Part shown: positions 53,201-61,591 of the stretch, in pieces | How positions within the stretch are numbered: the stretch's first letter is position 1 | Layout of the letters: each line of letters opens with the position of its first letter | DNA from: an uncultured Coprococcus sp. | GTDB taxonomy: Bacteria > Bacillota > Clostridia > Lachnospirales > Lachnospiraceae | DNA: 64,000 nucleotides | Direction of reading: 5' to 3' | Assembly: GCA_947626675.1 (NCBI GenBank) | Contig: CANQTC010000001.1 | Span: 62,001-126,000, forward strand | The notes under the pieces: generated by a model | Told to the model about the DNA's origin: nothing | The model's input: only the letters and a program-made list of their open reading frames with translations | Databases searched by the model: none | Made by a program: the position numbers and the translations under genes

Positions 53201-54506
53201 ATTCTTCCAATACTCTTGTTTTTTCTGTACACGAAATGATATCCATCTCTTTCACTGATTTTATTTTTTCTTCAGTTATTTGCTCCAGAATATACTCCAA
53301 TCGTTCGATAATATATGTGACTTCTCTTTCGTCTTTGAATACAGCACTCTGATAATCCACATTGACGGTGTGACTATTATTCTCATCTCGATTATCAATA
53401 TGAATCACAAATGGTACCTCGCTATAACCATTAGAGTACCATTTTGTATCTGCTCCCGTTTCGTTCTTGGCATTCTGATAACTAATCATGACATCATACA
53501 GATTTCCCGAAAAGTTTTGTTTTTCTCTTAGCGATTTAAGAATGTCTGCATATGGATATTTCTGATGCCTGAAAATATCCACATGTCCCTTCGTAATCTG
53601 CTTTGCAAGCTCTGCCACTGTCATATCTTGTTTAACATTAACAGTCAAAGGCATAGTAGATACAAACATTCCGGCAATCCTCTTTTCTCTAATGTTGCTG
53701 CGGTTCAATACCGGAACACCGATTGTTACAGATTCATTCTCTGGATTAATCCGAGACAGATAGATAATTAGCGCCGTTTCAAACAAAACAGCTGGCGTTA
53801 CTGGGTGAGTTTTACAATAATTCTGCAATTTGTACTCTAAATCAAAGGATAGGGCTTTCGTAATTCTTTTTGCATCAATACTCTCTGTATTAGATGAAGA
53901 TATTTTTATGATACTTTTTTCCGGTCTTCTAACATACTTTTCTTCCCAGTAGAGTTTATCTTTCTTATATCGGTCAGAAAGAAAGTAATCTTTTTCTGCC
54001 TGTATGTAGTCCATATAATCACTTTCTAACAATACATTATTTTCTCCTTCTGCCAGATTGTGATATGCTGCATCCACCTGATTAGCCATAAGGCTAAATG
54101 TCCATGCATCTGCTATCAAATGACTTAACACTACCAGTACACCACTTTTACCTTCTACCTCAAATATCAGAAAACGATACAGAAACTTATCTGTAAGTTT
54201 GATTGGCTTTTTTGCATATTTTTCTGCATAACAATCAACCTCCTCTATAGAAGAAAATGTCAACATGGGAATTTCTTCATTGATTTCAGCTGAAACATAC
54301 TGTAGCGTTTCATCTTTTTCAGAAAAACGCAAACGAATCCCCCTTTGATTCCTAATGAACATATGGAGTGCCTGTTCTAATAAAGAGTTATTCCTCTTTT
54401 CCTTGTAAAAAATTGCTCCACATAAATTAGATACTGTTGTATCCTCGTAATATTTTTGCAAATTCCATATATTCTGCTGTGGTGTTGTCAAGTGAAAATA
54501 TTCCAT
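50226..54506 (-). CDS. Mono-modular NRPS: C-A-T-reductase
   Basis: 1426 residues. Condensation domain, about 1-430 (SHLIADAW near 127: the HHxxxDG motif with the second His kept but the first replaced by Ser); adenylation domain, about 450-950 (YTSGSTGKPKG near 590, SFDFFIAE, GRIDTQVKIRG); carrier domain with phosphopantetheine Ser near 980 (GGDSLTA); terminal reductase from 1055 (LTGATGFLGAHIL near 1065, YIHSKFEAE). The reductase releases the product as an aldehyde or alcohol. An N-terminal C domain with one module suggests an N-acylated amino aldehyde. GGAGG precedes the ATG. Substrate not predicted. Confidence 0.93.
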   Translation of the reverse strand: MEYFHLTTPQQNIWNLQKYYEDTTVSNLCGAIFYKEKRNNSLLEQALHMFIRNQRGIRLRFSEKDETLQYVSAEINEEIPMLTFSSIEEVDCYAEKYAKKPIKLTDKFLYRFLIFEVEGKSGVLVVLSHLIADAWTFSLMANQVDAAYHNLAEGENNVLLESDYMDYIQAEKDYFLSDRYKKDKLYWEEKYVRRPEKSIIKISSSNTESIDAKRITKALSFDLEYKLQNYCKTHPVTPAVLFETALIIYLSRINPENESVTIGVPVLNRSNIREKRIAGMFVSTMPLTVNVKQDMTVAELAKQITKGHVDIFRHQKYPYADILKSLREKQNFSGNLYDVMISYQNAKNETGADTKWYSNGYSEVPFVIHIDNRDENNSHTVNVDYQSAVFKDEREVTYIIERLEYILEQITEEKIKSVKEMDIISCTEKTRVLEEFNDTYVEYPKEKCIHELFTEQAAKTPDKIALISGKEKYTYRELDEKTNALAQCLISQGIKSGKVVGAYLDRTVYTVISQLAVLKTGGAFLPIDHRYPKDRIEYMLQDCNVKLVITDKELGREWNVKYINLNKYDFKDILERPVKISPEAPCYVIYTSGSTGKPKGCVLKHVGVSNFCANNNIVPYAEELEHRTVVSVNTISFDFFIAETLLPLSHGWRVVLANDEESSNKKLFKELVIENDVNIIETTPTRLEIYTKDEMEDSYFQQIQLIVSAGEVLTDSLFQKIRTISGAKIYNPLGPSECSVWNVNGDFESDITIGSPIANTQIYILDKDGNILPIGVAGELCIAGDGVGLGYLNRPELTAEKFVTNPFATKENHHGKVMYHTGDLARWRADGEIEYLGRIDTQVKIRGLRIELGEIESVMNSFTGIRLTAVADKRDKNNKQYLVGYYTAEGEIDEKELRSHLSSKLPKYMVPNYFMKLDVMPMTASGKTDRKDLPLPDFRVQRIMYTAPKTEQEIKLCNLLKDLLHMDRVGVEDDFFEYGGDSLTAIEYVAKSHSMGIDFALQNVFDYPTVRKMCNFLNSSAEEKVHYDISDFDKYGEIFERNVVDNSIILKKKSLGNVLLTGATGFLGAHILDKLMQEENGKIYCLIRSNKTDDRCGRLGEILNYYFGDKYEPEFNHRIIPIVGDIEHEGLAAQMPSDVQTVIHAAASVKHFGSYSYFHKVNAEGTGHVVDYAKAVGAKLVHVSTLSVSGNSLADDFSVYRSEEEKFFYETSFYIGQPLDNVYIHSKFEAERRVYDAMINGLDAIVIRVGNLTNRASDYKFQPNFRENAFLTRVKAILEFGFFPDYLMKLYAEFSPVDKTAEGIVKIAQYADKQTVFHLNSDRVIYFDRFLEVVRNLRISMEVVNGNAFNEALQKTIKQSNTEYIFEAFQNDMDEQGHLVYDSNIRIENDFTLWFLKKVGFEWNKTDMEYIKGYIDYFRKIGYLEV

Positions 54507-54529
54507 TTTAACCTCCGTAAAAAAATCTA

Positions 54530-54553
54530 TATTAATTTATTCATTTTTTGCAA
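54530..54553 (-). promoter_or_regulatory. NRPS promoter
   Basis: On the minus strand TTGCAA (54553-54548) and TATAGA are separated by 16 bases; the -35 box lies inside an inverted repeat that is probably the Xre operator. Confidence 0.55.
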
Positions 54554-54619
54554 TCAATACATTGCAATTATATATTCAAAACAATCTAAAATCAATACAA
54601 ATGCAATTTATTTATTGCA
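54548..54619. promoter_or_regulatory. Paired Xre operators in the NRPS/xre divergent region
   Basis: TTGCAAT-N6-ATTGCAA (54548-54567) is a perfect 7-bp inverted repeat; TGCAAT-N6-ATTGCA (54602-54619) repeats it 54 bases away. One overlaps the NRPS -35 box, the other lies upstream of the xre start codon. Confidence 0.7.
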
Positions 54620-54643
54620 AATCATTTGATTGGAGTTGTGTAT

Positions 54644-54907
54644 ATGGTACAAAAAATCAAACAGGATATCTCTTTAGGAGCCAATATCCGTTTACTGCGA
54701 AAACAATCCCACCTCACTCAGGAACAGGTCGTTGCTCGCTTACAGCTACAGGGTATTGAGATTTCCAGAAGCAGCTATTCTCAAATTGAATGTGGCACAT
54801 ATAATATTCGGGTATCTGAACTTATTGCATTATCAGAGCTATTTCATGTGGATTTCAATACATTTTTTATGAATTTACAAAACAAAAACACCCGGCAAAA
54901 GGAATAG
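54644..54907 (+). CDS. Xre-family regulator
   Basis: 87 residues from the ATG at 54644 (TGGAG upstream): IRLLRKQSHLTQEQVVARLQ and ISRSSYSQIECGTYNIRVSEL form the helix-turn-helix; a single-domain repressor. It is divergent from the NRPS, with the paired TTGCAAT dyads between them, so it most likely controls the NRPS and itself. Confidence 0.88.
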   Translation: MVQKIKQDISLGANIRLLRKQSHLTQEQVVARLQLQGIEISRSSYSQIECGTYNIRVSELIALSELFHVDFNTFFMNLQNKNTRQKE

Positions 54908-54943
54908 CACAAATTCGCACTACTCCTATTGCGAGGTGTTTTA
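54887..54943. terminator. Terminator overlapping the 3' end of xre
   Basis: AACACCCGGCAAAAGGA (54887-54903) pairs with TCCTATTGCGAGGTGTT (54924-54940) with three mismatches; T/A runs on both sides serve the converging gene as well. Confidence 0.65.
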
Positions 54944-54953
54944 TCTTCATTGA

Positions 54954-56609
54954 TTATCTTATTTTTACAGTTTTTACCAGTCCTCTTGACCGAAGCAGCT
55001 TTTTATAAGCATTACGCTTACTCTTTGGTACTTTTACAGTTGCCTTCTTGTTTATTCCTTTAAATGCATTTTTTCCTACGTTCTTTGTCTTAAGCTTTGT
55101 TGTTTTTATTCTTATTTGCTTCAGCTTTTTACAGCCGTAAAAGGCATTTTTGCCAATACTTTTCACATTACTTCCTATGGTAATCTTTGTCACACTTAGA
55201 TTTTTTCTAAAAGCATTATTGGCAACAGAAGTTACTTTATAGGTCTTTCCCTGCAATTTTATCTTATCAGGTATTACATATGTTTTTTTCTTTGAGGTTG
55301 GTTTTACATATTGTACTGACGTTTTACCGGTTATCCTGTATCGAACTTTTGTCTTTTTATCCGTATAGATATCACCTGTTTTCAATACTTTTTTATTCGG
55401 TTTTCTGACCTCCGGTTTTGTCTTATTATCCGGCTTTGTCTTATTATCCGGCTTTTCCTCATATTCAACCCATTCAACCTTGTCTATACCGCATTTCTTA
55501 CATACATATGTATTTGTACCACTGTGGTCAGGTGCCGGAGGAAGTATCGCTAACAGCCTCCACTCATGATTACAGCCTTTTCCAATTTTATCAAGCGTTT
55601 CGGTCTTAGTGGCGCCACAGCTGCTGCATACATATTTTTTGTAACCATCTGAATCGTAAGTGGCCACACGTTCGTCTTTCAGTTCCCAATCATGGTAATG
55701 TATTACCGGCTTTCCAGAGGCATCTACTACTCCTGCATAGCTCCAGTTATTTGATTTTGAAATATCAAGATGCAGGACAGGACAAATTCCCATCTCATCA
55801 ACAACGCTCCCATAGTCCAGACCTACTATACCATTTTCAAATACCGTTATTGCATGTGCACGCGGACATGCGACCTCATCGCCTTCCGTTCTAAGCCAAT
55901 AATCCCATTCATCACCGGTTTTTCCGGATTGCTTATGATTAGGATTCAATAATGGATTGTAAGTTCCTCCGGCTGCTGCATATGCAGTATTCTTACGCAT
56001 TCTTGCAGCATCATAATGGTCATAGTCTTCCATAAATCCATAATCAGGATTTGTAATTTCGTCTAAAGATGGAAGATACACTTTATCTTCTGTATTTTTT
56101 CTGTTTGTACTATTAATATATTTATTATTTCTGACAGAAGTCGTTTTCACTGCTTTTCTTTCTTCATAATTAAATGCAGTATAAAAAAAATCTCCATTTA
56201 ACCAGGTTCTTAACTGGCTGTTTTCCCATATGATAATCGGCTCACCATTCTCCAATATGATGTTGCTGTCCTCCTTGAATGCTGGCAAATTTCTGCTTTC
56301 AAACCTCTGTATATCAAGGACACAATCTGCCATCAGAAACGCATCATTTCCATCAACAGACAGCACACGCCATTTTATCGGCTCTGTTTTATTTCCGCTG
56401 GCATCACTTTGCGGATATCTCCCAAAATATATCGTATCATACATAAGAGAATTATATTTTCCGGTTCGCCACGGATTTGATAACTTCTTAGTCTCTCCCT
56501 CTTTCGCTTTTACCTGACTTGCAGCTCCACCCATATTCCATGCAGGAAGTGTCAATACCATGACTGCCGCAATCAAAAATGCAAGCATTTGTTTTAAAAT
56601 TTTTCTCAT
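54954..56609 (-). CDS. Secreted DUF6273 and leucine-rich-repeat protein
   Basis: 551 residues. Signal peptide (KQMLAFLIAAVMVLTLPAWN), then a DUF6273-like region (DTIYFGRYPQSD ... IKWRVL ... WLRTEG near 250), two Cys-pair ribbon segments (CSSCGATKT; CKKCG), a repeated KPDNKTKPDNKTKP linker, and C-terminal BspA-type LRRs (ITIGSNVKSIGKNAFYGCKKLKQIRI). Probably surface-exposed. It lies downstream of the AgrC/AgrA-like pair and behind copy B of the 73-base element. GGAGAGAG precedes the ATG. Confidence 0.87.
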   Translation of the reverse strand: MRKILKQMLAFLIAAVMVLTLPAWNMGGAASQVKAKEGETKKLSNPWRTGKYNSLMYDTIYFGRYPQSDASGNKTEPIKWRVLSVDGNDAFLMADCVLDIQRFESRNLPAFKEDSNIILENGEPIIIWENSQLRTWLNGDFFYTAFNYEERKAVKTTSVRNNKYINSTNRKNTEDKVYLPSLDEITNPDYGFMEDYDHYDAARMRKNTAYAAAGGTYNPLLNPNHKQSGKTGDEWDYWLRTEGDEVACPRAHAITVFENGIVGLDYGSVVDEMGICPVLHLDISKSNNWSYAGVVDASGKPVIHYHDWELKDERVATYDSDGYKKYVCSSCGATKTETLDKIGKGCNHEWRLLAILPPAPDHSGTNTYVCKKCGIDKVEWVEYEEKPDNKTKPDNKTKPEVRKPNKKVLKTGDIYTDKKTKVRYRITGKTSVQYVKPTSKKKTYVIPDKIKLQGKTYKVTSVANNAFRKNLSVTKITIGSNVKSIGKNAFYGCKKLKQIRIKTTKLKTKNVGKNAFKGINKKATVKVPKSKRNAYKKLLRSRGLVKTVKIR

Positions 56610-56700
56610 ATCACGCTCTCTCCTTTACATTTCTTCTTTTTTGATATTTGTTCACTACAAGAGGCATTTCATCATGAATAAAATGAAATGCTTCTTGTAT

Positions 56701-56773
56701 ATGTATTATATCTATTCTTATGAAAAAATGCGGCGAATTGCCTGAATTGCTCACTTTTTGCCTGAAATGTATT
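56701..56773 (-). promoter_or_regulatory. Copy B of the 73-base promoter element
   Basis: Nearly identical to 27513-27585. On the minus strand TTCAGGCAA occurs twice exactly, 20 bases apart, followed by a TATAAT -10 (GATATAATAC); the downstream gene is the secreted protein. The LytTR regulator gene ends 9 bases away, making it the likely binder. Confidence 0.68.
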
Positions 56774-56781
56774 TCTATATT

Positions 56782-57546
56782 CTATAAAATATGATTTTCT
56801 AACCGTTTGACCGTTTCTGTACGAAGATTTCTGCTTACCAGACAGCTTTCGCCATTTTTCATGACGATATAACACCCTCTTCGATTGACTTCCTTGACCT
56901 GATTCAGATTAACCAGATATCCTCTATGGCAGCGAAAAAAATATTCCGGAAGGCTCTGCGTGAGTTCTCTCATTTGTCCGATAAAATCCAAATGTCCAAA
57001 TATCGTATGCAATGTAATTTTATGACTGCCCGATGTCGTCTCAAAAAACAAAATCTCATCCAATGGTATATGTCTTACGCAGTCATGACTATGTAAAGTA
57101 AAGCACGCCCTCTCTGAAACAGTTCTTTCAGCTTCCATACGGCTGACAACCGTATCGATACAGCATCCGATTCCTTTAGTAAGCTCGCTTTCTATTCCGT
57201 CGGGACTGTCCTTTACAATATAGTCAAGCACCTCTATATGATGTTCAAAGGTCTTATAGGCAAGCTCGCGGAAAGAAGTAACATAGCTGATAAACCCATA
57301 GGTATCGTATTTCCTGATTTCCTTTCCCAGTAAAAATCCGTCCATTTGCTTATTTTTCAAATCCACGTCAAAAAAATAAATTCCCCTTACCGGATGTTTC
57401 TTTACTGCTGATACAATTTCTTCCGGATTAGAAGTTGCCAGAGCTAACTGCATATCATAATTGTGAATCATAATATGCTGCTTCACGATATCCGCTTCCA
57501 ATTCCAATATTTCCTTTTCGTCTTCACATATATAAATTGGTAACAT
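56782..57546 (-). CDS. AgrA-like LytTR response regulator
   Basis: 254 residues: receiver with Asp60 (YFFDVDLKNKQMDG) and a LytTR DNA-binding domain (ILFFETTSGSHKITLHT, FFRCHRGYLVNLNQVKEV). LytTR proteins bind tandem 9-bp repeats upstream of promoters. Twelve bases after the kinase gene. No weak points seen. Confidence 0.93.
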   Translation of the reverse strand: MLPIYICEDEKEILELEADIVKQHIMIHNYDMQLALATSNPEEIVSAVKKHPVRGIYFFDVDLKNKQMDGFLLGKEIRKYDTYGFISYVTSFRELAYKTFEHHIEVLDYIVKDSPDGIESELTKGIGCCIDTVVSRMEAERTVSERACFTLHSHDCVRHIPLDEILFFETTSGSHKITLHTIFGHLDFIGQMRELTQSLPEYFFRCHRGYLVNLNQVKEVNRRGCYIVMKNGESCLVSRNLRTETVKRLENHIL

Positions 57547-57558
57547 ATATTTTTCCTC

Positions 57559-58932
57559 TTAACATTTCTTCATCACTTTCAACTCCTGTGTAAAGAAACC
57601 CTTCTCACAATAAGTCGAAGAAAGCAGATTTTCATTCTGTTCCAATATTCGTTTATAACTGGCGAGTCCCATTCCGCGGTTATTTCCTTTCGTGGAATAA
57701 CCCTCCTTCCAGATATCAAAAATCTGCATATTTTCACCAATATCATTACAGACTTCATTCCTTATAACAAACAATACGCCATCTGACTGTACATTAATCA
57801 ATATATCCATTTCCGGCTTTTCATGATTTTGCACCTCTTCTATGGCATTGTCAATCAAAATCCCAAGACATCGATTTAATATTGTCAAATCGAAATCTAT
57901 CGCAGTAAGCGGATAAGGCACCTCAAGATGACATATAATTCCAAGCTCCTGCATTCTGAATAATTTGATAAGAATGAGTCCTTTAAGCTCCGTTACCTGA
58001 ATATTGGCAAGCTGATTGTACTCCCAAATACAATGACCAAGTCCCTTATCAAATGTATCTGTCAAATGAGAAAGCTGCGCTAAAAGCTCATCTTTGTCAT
58101 TTTCCTGTGCATGCAGATACAAACCGGCCAGAATATTCTTGTAATCATGCCGAAAGGCTCTTACTTCCTTCTGCATTTCTTCCATATTTCGTATATAAAT
58201 ATTTTGCTGTACCAACAAACGTTCCTGTTCCCTGATTTTTTCCTGTCTGATTTCTGATGAAGCGATATAGCCGCATAACCCCAGTATAACAAGCAGCAGC
58301 AATGCTGCTAATGGAGACAGAATATTCCATAGCTGTTCCTTATACCGCTCAAATAAATATTCAGGAACATAAAGAAGCAGCGGAAAACTCCCTACAATCC
58401 AGCCCAATAACTTCCTGTTCCGCTTAACTGTCAGCATATGCTGAATAAAAGATGGGAACCTCAACTTTTTCATCAGGAGAATAATCCCGAAACCAAACAA
58501 TGGAAAAACGACCATATAAATAATAAGATACAGACAAATTCCTGATTTCGTTGCAATATTCATTCCAAAAGGCTCAAAAATACCTGCAACCACACTGACA
58601 TTATACTGGATAAATGCAGAAAGTCCGCCGATAATGACAGACGTACCGCTGTCATACTTTAGAAAATGTCTGATTTGAACGATTACAACCAACATATAAA
58701 TATAAAGAGTAAGTATCTCGCCTATATAAAACGGCAGTTTGGAAAAACCGCATTGATACAATATCGTTGTATAAATACTCGTTACAACAATCATTGTCCC
58801 AATCATTTTGAATGACTTTTTTAACCCCCATTTCTCGCCCAAAAGCAAAAAACACGTTAAAACAGTCAGTGTGTCCATTATTGCGGACATTGGTATATTG
58901 ATTAAAAAGTTGTTTAACAGTGTCAGTTCCAT
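57559..58932 (-). CDS. AgrC-like GHKL sensor histidine kinase
   Basis: 457 residues: six or seven membrane segments in residues 8-225, a coiled linker, the phospho-acceptor His262 (FRHDYKNIL) and a GHKL ATPase domain (NAIEEV, GMGLASYK). In agr systems it senses a cyclic peptide, but no agrB or agrD gene lies nearby, so the signal is unknown. Confidence 0.92.
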   Translation of the reverse strand: MELTLLNNFLINIPMSAIMDTLTVLTCFLLLGEKWGLKKSFKMIGTMIVVTSIYTTILYQCGFSKLPFYIGEILTLYIYMLVVIVQIRHFLKYDSGTSVIIGGLSAFIQYNVSVVAGIFEPFGMNIATKSGICLYLIIYMVVFPLFGFGIILLMKKLRFPSFIQHMLTVKRNRKLLGWIVGSFPLLLYVPEYLFERYKEQLWNILSPLAALLLLVILGLCGYIASSEIRQEKIREQERLLVQQNIYIRNMEEMQKEVRAFRHDYKNILAGLYLHAQENDKDELLAQLSHLTDTFDKGLGHCIWEYNQLANIQVTELKGLILIKLFRMQELGIICHLEVPYPLTAIDFDLTILNRCLGILIDNAIEEVQNHEKPEMDILINVQSDGVLFVIRNEVCNDIGENMQIFDIWKEGYSTKGNNRGMGLASYKRILEQNENLLSSTYCEKGFFTQELKVMKKC

Positions 58933-58995
58933 AATTTTATTCTGCCTTTGCCTCTCCTAATGGAATAAATTTCAACTAAACAGATACCTCTATGT

Positions 58996-59916
58996 TTATG
59001 ACTGTCTTAATTTTATAAGCAGTTTATTAAAGTATTCCGGCAGTTCAGATTTGAACTCTATATATTCATGTGTTGTCGGATGTATAAATCCGAGTACACC
59101 CGCATGAAGCGTCTGTCCTTGAAGATGAAATTCATTTCTGCGGCTGCAATAAAGTGCATCCCCCAGTAAAGGATGATTCATCGAAGCCATATGGACTCTA
59201 ATCTGGTGTGTCCTCCCGGTTTCAAGTGTACACTCTATCAAAGTATATTGATGATTGATACGTTCAAGCACTTTATAATGTGTAACTGCATTTCTTCCAT
59301 TTTTATAATTGACAGCCATCTTTTTCCTGTCCTGTGGATTTCTTCCGATAGGCGCATCTATTGTACCATAGTCGTCTATGATATTATCATAACAAATGGC
59401 ATAGTATTTCCTTGTAATGGAATGAACACTCAATTGCTCTGATATGCTTTGATGTGCCGCATCATTCTTGCATACAACCAAAAGCCCTGTCGTATCCATA
59501 TCGATTCTGTGTACAATACCCGGTCTAAATTCACCGTTTATGGTTGAAAGATTACCTTGAAAATGATGCATCAGACCATTCACCAACGTACCGGTATAAT
59601 GTCCCGGTGCAGGATGCACAACCATACCCTTCGGTTTATTGACAATAATGATATCTTCATCTTCATATACGATATCGAGCGGAATGTCCTCCGCTTCAAT
59701 CGCAACAGGCTTTGGTTCCGGTATAGATATATCAATCATGTCAGATGCAGATACCTTATAACTGGGTTTTACCGTTTTTCCATTTACACATACTAGCCGT
59801 TCATCAAATAATCCTTTCAAAAATGAACGGGAATAATCATCAAAATAATCGGTAAGTGCTTTGTCTATTCTTTTATTTGTCCAAGTATTATCAGCTTCAA
59901 TATTATAATATTCCAC
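58996..59916 (-). CDS. RluA/RluD-family pseudouridine synthase
   Basis: 306 residues: an S4 domain at the N-terminus (RIDKALTDYF ... LVCVNGKTVK), then the catalytic HRIDMDTTGLLV (Asp in RID-type motif) and GRTHQIRVHMASMNHPLLGD. Modifies uridines in rRNA; the RluD-type N-terminal S4 domain suggests 23S helix 69. It starts 2 bases before the lspA stop region, in the lspA-rluD order common in Firmicutes. Confidence 0.93.
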   Translation of the reverse strand: MEYYNIEADNTWTNKRIDKALTDYFDDYSRSFLKGLFDERLVCVNGKTVKPSYKVSASDMIDISIPEPKPVAIEAEDIPLDIVYEDEDIIIVNKPKGMVVHPAPGHYTGTLVNGLMHHFQGNLSTINGEFRPGIVHRIDMDTTGLLVVCKNDAAHQSISEQLSVHSITRKYYAICYDNIIDDYGTIDAPIGRNPQDRKKMAVNYKNGRNAVTHYKVLERINHQYTLIECTLETGRTHQIRVHMASMNHPLLGDALYCSRRNEFHLQGQTLHAGVLGFIHPTTHEYIEFKSELPEYFNKLLIKLRQS

Positions 59917-59918
59917 TT

Positions 59919-60428
59919 TTATGACTGCTCTTTCTTTTTATTAAAAACAACTTCAAAGTCATCATCTTTATATTTAAACAAAATCAGTATCAAAATAGCT
60001 ACAATGCTGCAGGTTACATAAATATCCGCTACATTAAAGACAGGAAATTTTATAAGATTAAAGTCTAACATGTCTATTACAAAGCCATGAATAACCCGGT
60101 CTATAATATTTCCAAGAGCACCGGATATCAAGATAATGCTGCATACCCTAAGCGGCTTAAAATTATCATATTTCATCATTTTAATATAGACGATTACGGT
60201 TGCAACGAGTATCGTTATGGTAAGCAGCAGGAGAAATATTCGCTTTCCATAAAAGCTTCCCCACGCAGCCCCCCTGTTTTGTACATATGTTATGCTGAAT
60301 ACCCCTTTTATAATATCAACGGATTCACCAACTGCCATTTTTGCATCAACAATAAACTTTACAAGCTGGTCGAAAACGGTCAGTAAAATAATACTTATAA
60401 TTGATAAAATGCTCTTTTTTTTCATCAT
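59919..60428 (-). CDS. lspA: Lipoprotein signal peptidase II
   Basis: 169 residues, four membrane segments, catalytic Asp pair in GNIIDRV and FNVADI, plus the conserved NRGAAWG. Cleaves lipoprotein signal peptides. The ATG at 60428 overlaps the aroB stop (ATGA) with GGAG upstream; the longer frame to 60440 is less likely. Confidence 0.95.
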   Translation of the reverse strand: MMKKKSILSIISIILLTVFDQLVKFIVDAKMAVGESVDIIKGVFSITYVQNRGAAWGSFYGKRIFLLLLTITILVATVIVYIKMMKYDNFKPLRVCSIILISGALGNIIDRVIHGFVIDMLDFNLIKFPVFNVADIYVTCSIVAILILILFKYKDDDFEVVFNKKKEQS

Positions 60429-61552
60429 AAAGCTCCACATTCTTTTTCCTGATTACTACATAATTCTTTTGCGATAATAAATGCTTCTGCCATATCTTTA
60501 TCGGTTACATCCATGTCAATCTGTGCATTTCCAATTTTTTTAAGCAGAACAAACTTTATCTTATCTCCAACCATTTTTTTATCATTTTTCGTATATTCTA
60601 TAACAGTCGATGGGGCGATATTATAATCTGTTAAATCCGGAAAATCATAGGCTTTGAATGTCCTGTATATCCGATATAAAGTTTCTTTATCGATAAATCC
60701 TTTTAAATAGGAAACTGCCGATGCAAGAACACATCCGAGTCCTACGCATGCCCCATGACTCAGTTCAAGCTGAAGATATTTTTCGATGGCATGTCCTAAA
60801 GTATGACCAAAATTCAAAAGGGCTCTTTCACCTTTTTCCGTAGGGTCATTTTCTACGACCATGCGCTTGATATTACAGCTTGTCTTAATCATATCCATTC
60901 GTGCTTCTTTGTTTTTTGCAAGTATGGCTTCTTTATTTTCAACAAGCCACTGAAAATAGCTCTCATCTTTGATAAGGCCATGCTTAAGAATCTCACCCAT
61001 TCCGGATGTAAACTGTTCATCCGATAAAGTATCCAATGTAGATACATTGATATATACCAGCTTTGGCATATGAAAAGCGCCAACCATATTTTTATAGGAG
61101 TCAAAATCGACACCGGTCTTTCCGCCTATGCTGCTGTCCACCTGCGCAAGCAGACTTGTCGGTATCTGTATAAAATCAATTCCTCTTAAATATGTTGCGG
61201 CAGCAAATCCTGTTATATCACCTGTAACACCGCCGCCTAAGGCAATCAGCAAATCTTTTCTGTCGAATTTCGCTAAAATCAGCTTTTCATATATCATCTT
61301 AACGGTATCAAGATTTTTATTTTCCTCTCCCGCATTAAATACAATTGATATCAATTCTTTGCATTTTTTCTGAAGTAAATTTGTTATCGATGTCAAATAA
61401 AGCGGCGCTACATTTGACTCTGTAATAATACAAACCCTTCTGTCAGCAATTCCCTGTCCGGCAAGAAGCTCAGGCAGGGAATTAAAATCTTCTGCAAAGA
61501 AAATATCGTAGATTGGTTCATTGTTCATGTGAACAGTAAGTGAATGATTCAT
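60425..61552 (-). CDS. aroB: 3-Dehydroquinate synthase
   Basis: 375 residues: NAD-binding GGGVTGDITGFAA, GIDFIQIPTSLLAQVDSSIGG, zinc ligands in GMGEILKHGLI and NFGHTLGHAIEK. Second step of the shikimate pathway. Overlaps lspA by 4 bases. No other aro gene is in the window. Confidence 0.96.
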   Translation of the reverse strand: MNHSLTVHMNNEPIYDIFFAEDFNSLPELLAGQGIADRRVCIITESNVAPLYLTSITNLLQKKCKELISIVFNAGEENKNLDTVKMIYEKLILAKFDRKDLLIALGGGVTGDITGFAAATYLRGIDFIQIPTSLLAQVDSSIGGKTGVDFDSYKNMVGAFHMPKLVYINVSTLDTLSDEQFTSGMGEILKHGLIKDESYFQWLVENKEAILAKNKEARMDMIKTSCNIKRMVVENDPTEKGERALLNFGHTLGHAIEKYLQLELSHGACVGLGCVLASAVSYLKGFIDKETLYRIYRTFKAYDFPDLTDYNIAPSTVIEYTKNDKKMVGDKIKFVLLKKIGNAQIDMDVTDKDMAEAFIIAKELCSNQEKECGAL

Positions 61553-61591
61553 TACAATATCTCCTCTGTTTAAAATAAATTACAATTTTTT

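Noticed and set aside
56782..58932. Complete agr quorum-sensing locus
   Set aside because: Only AgrC-like and AgrA-like genes are present; no AgrB protease or AgrD peptide frame was seen between 54.9 and 59 kb.
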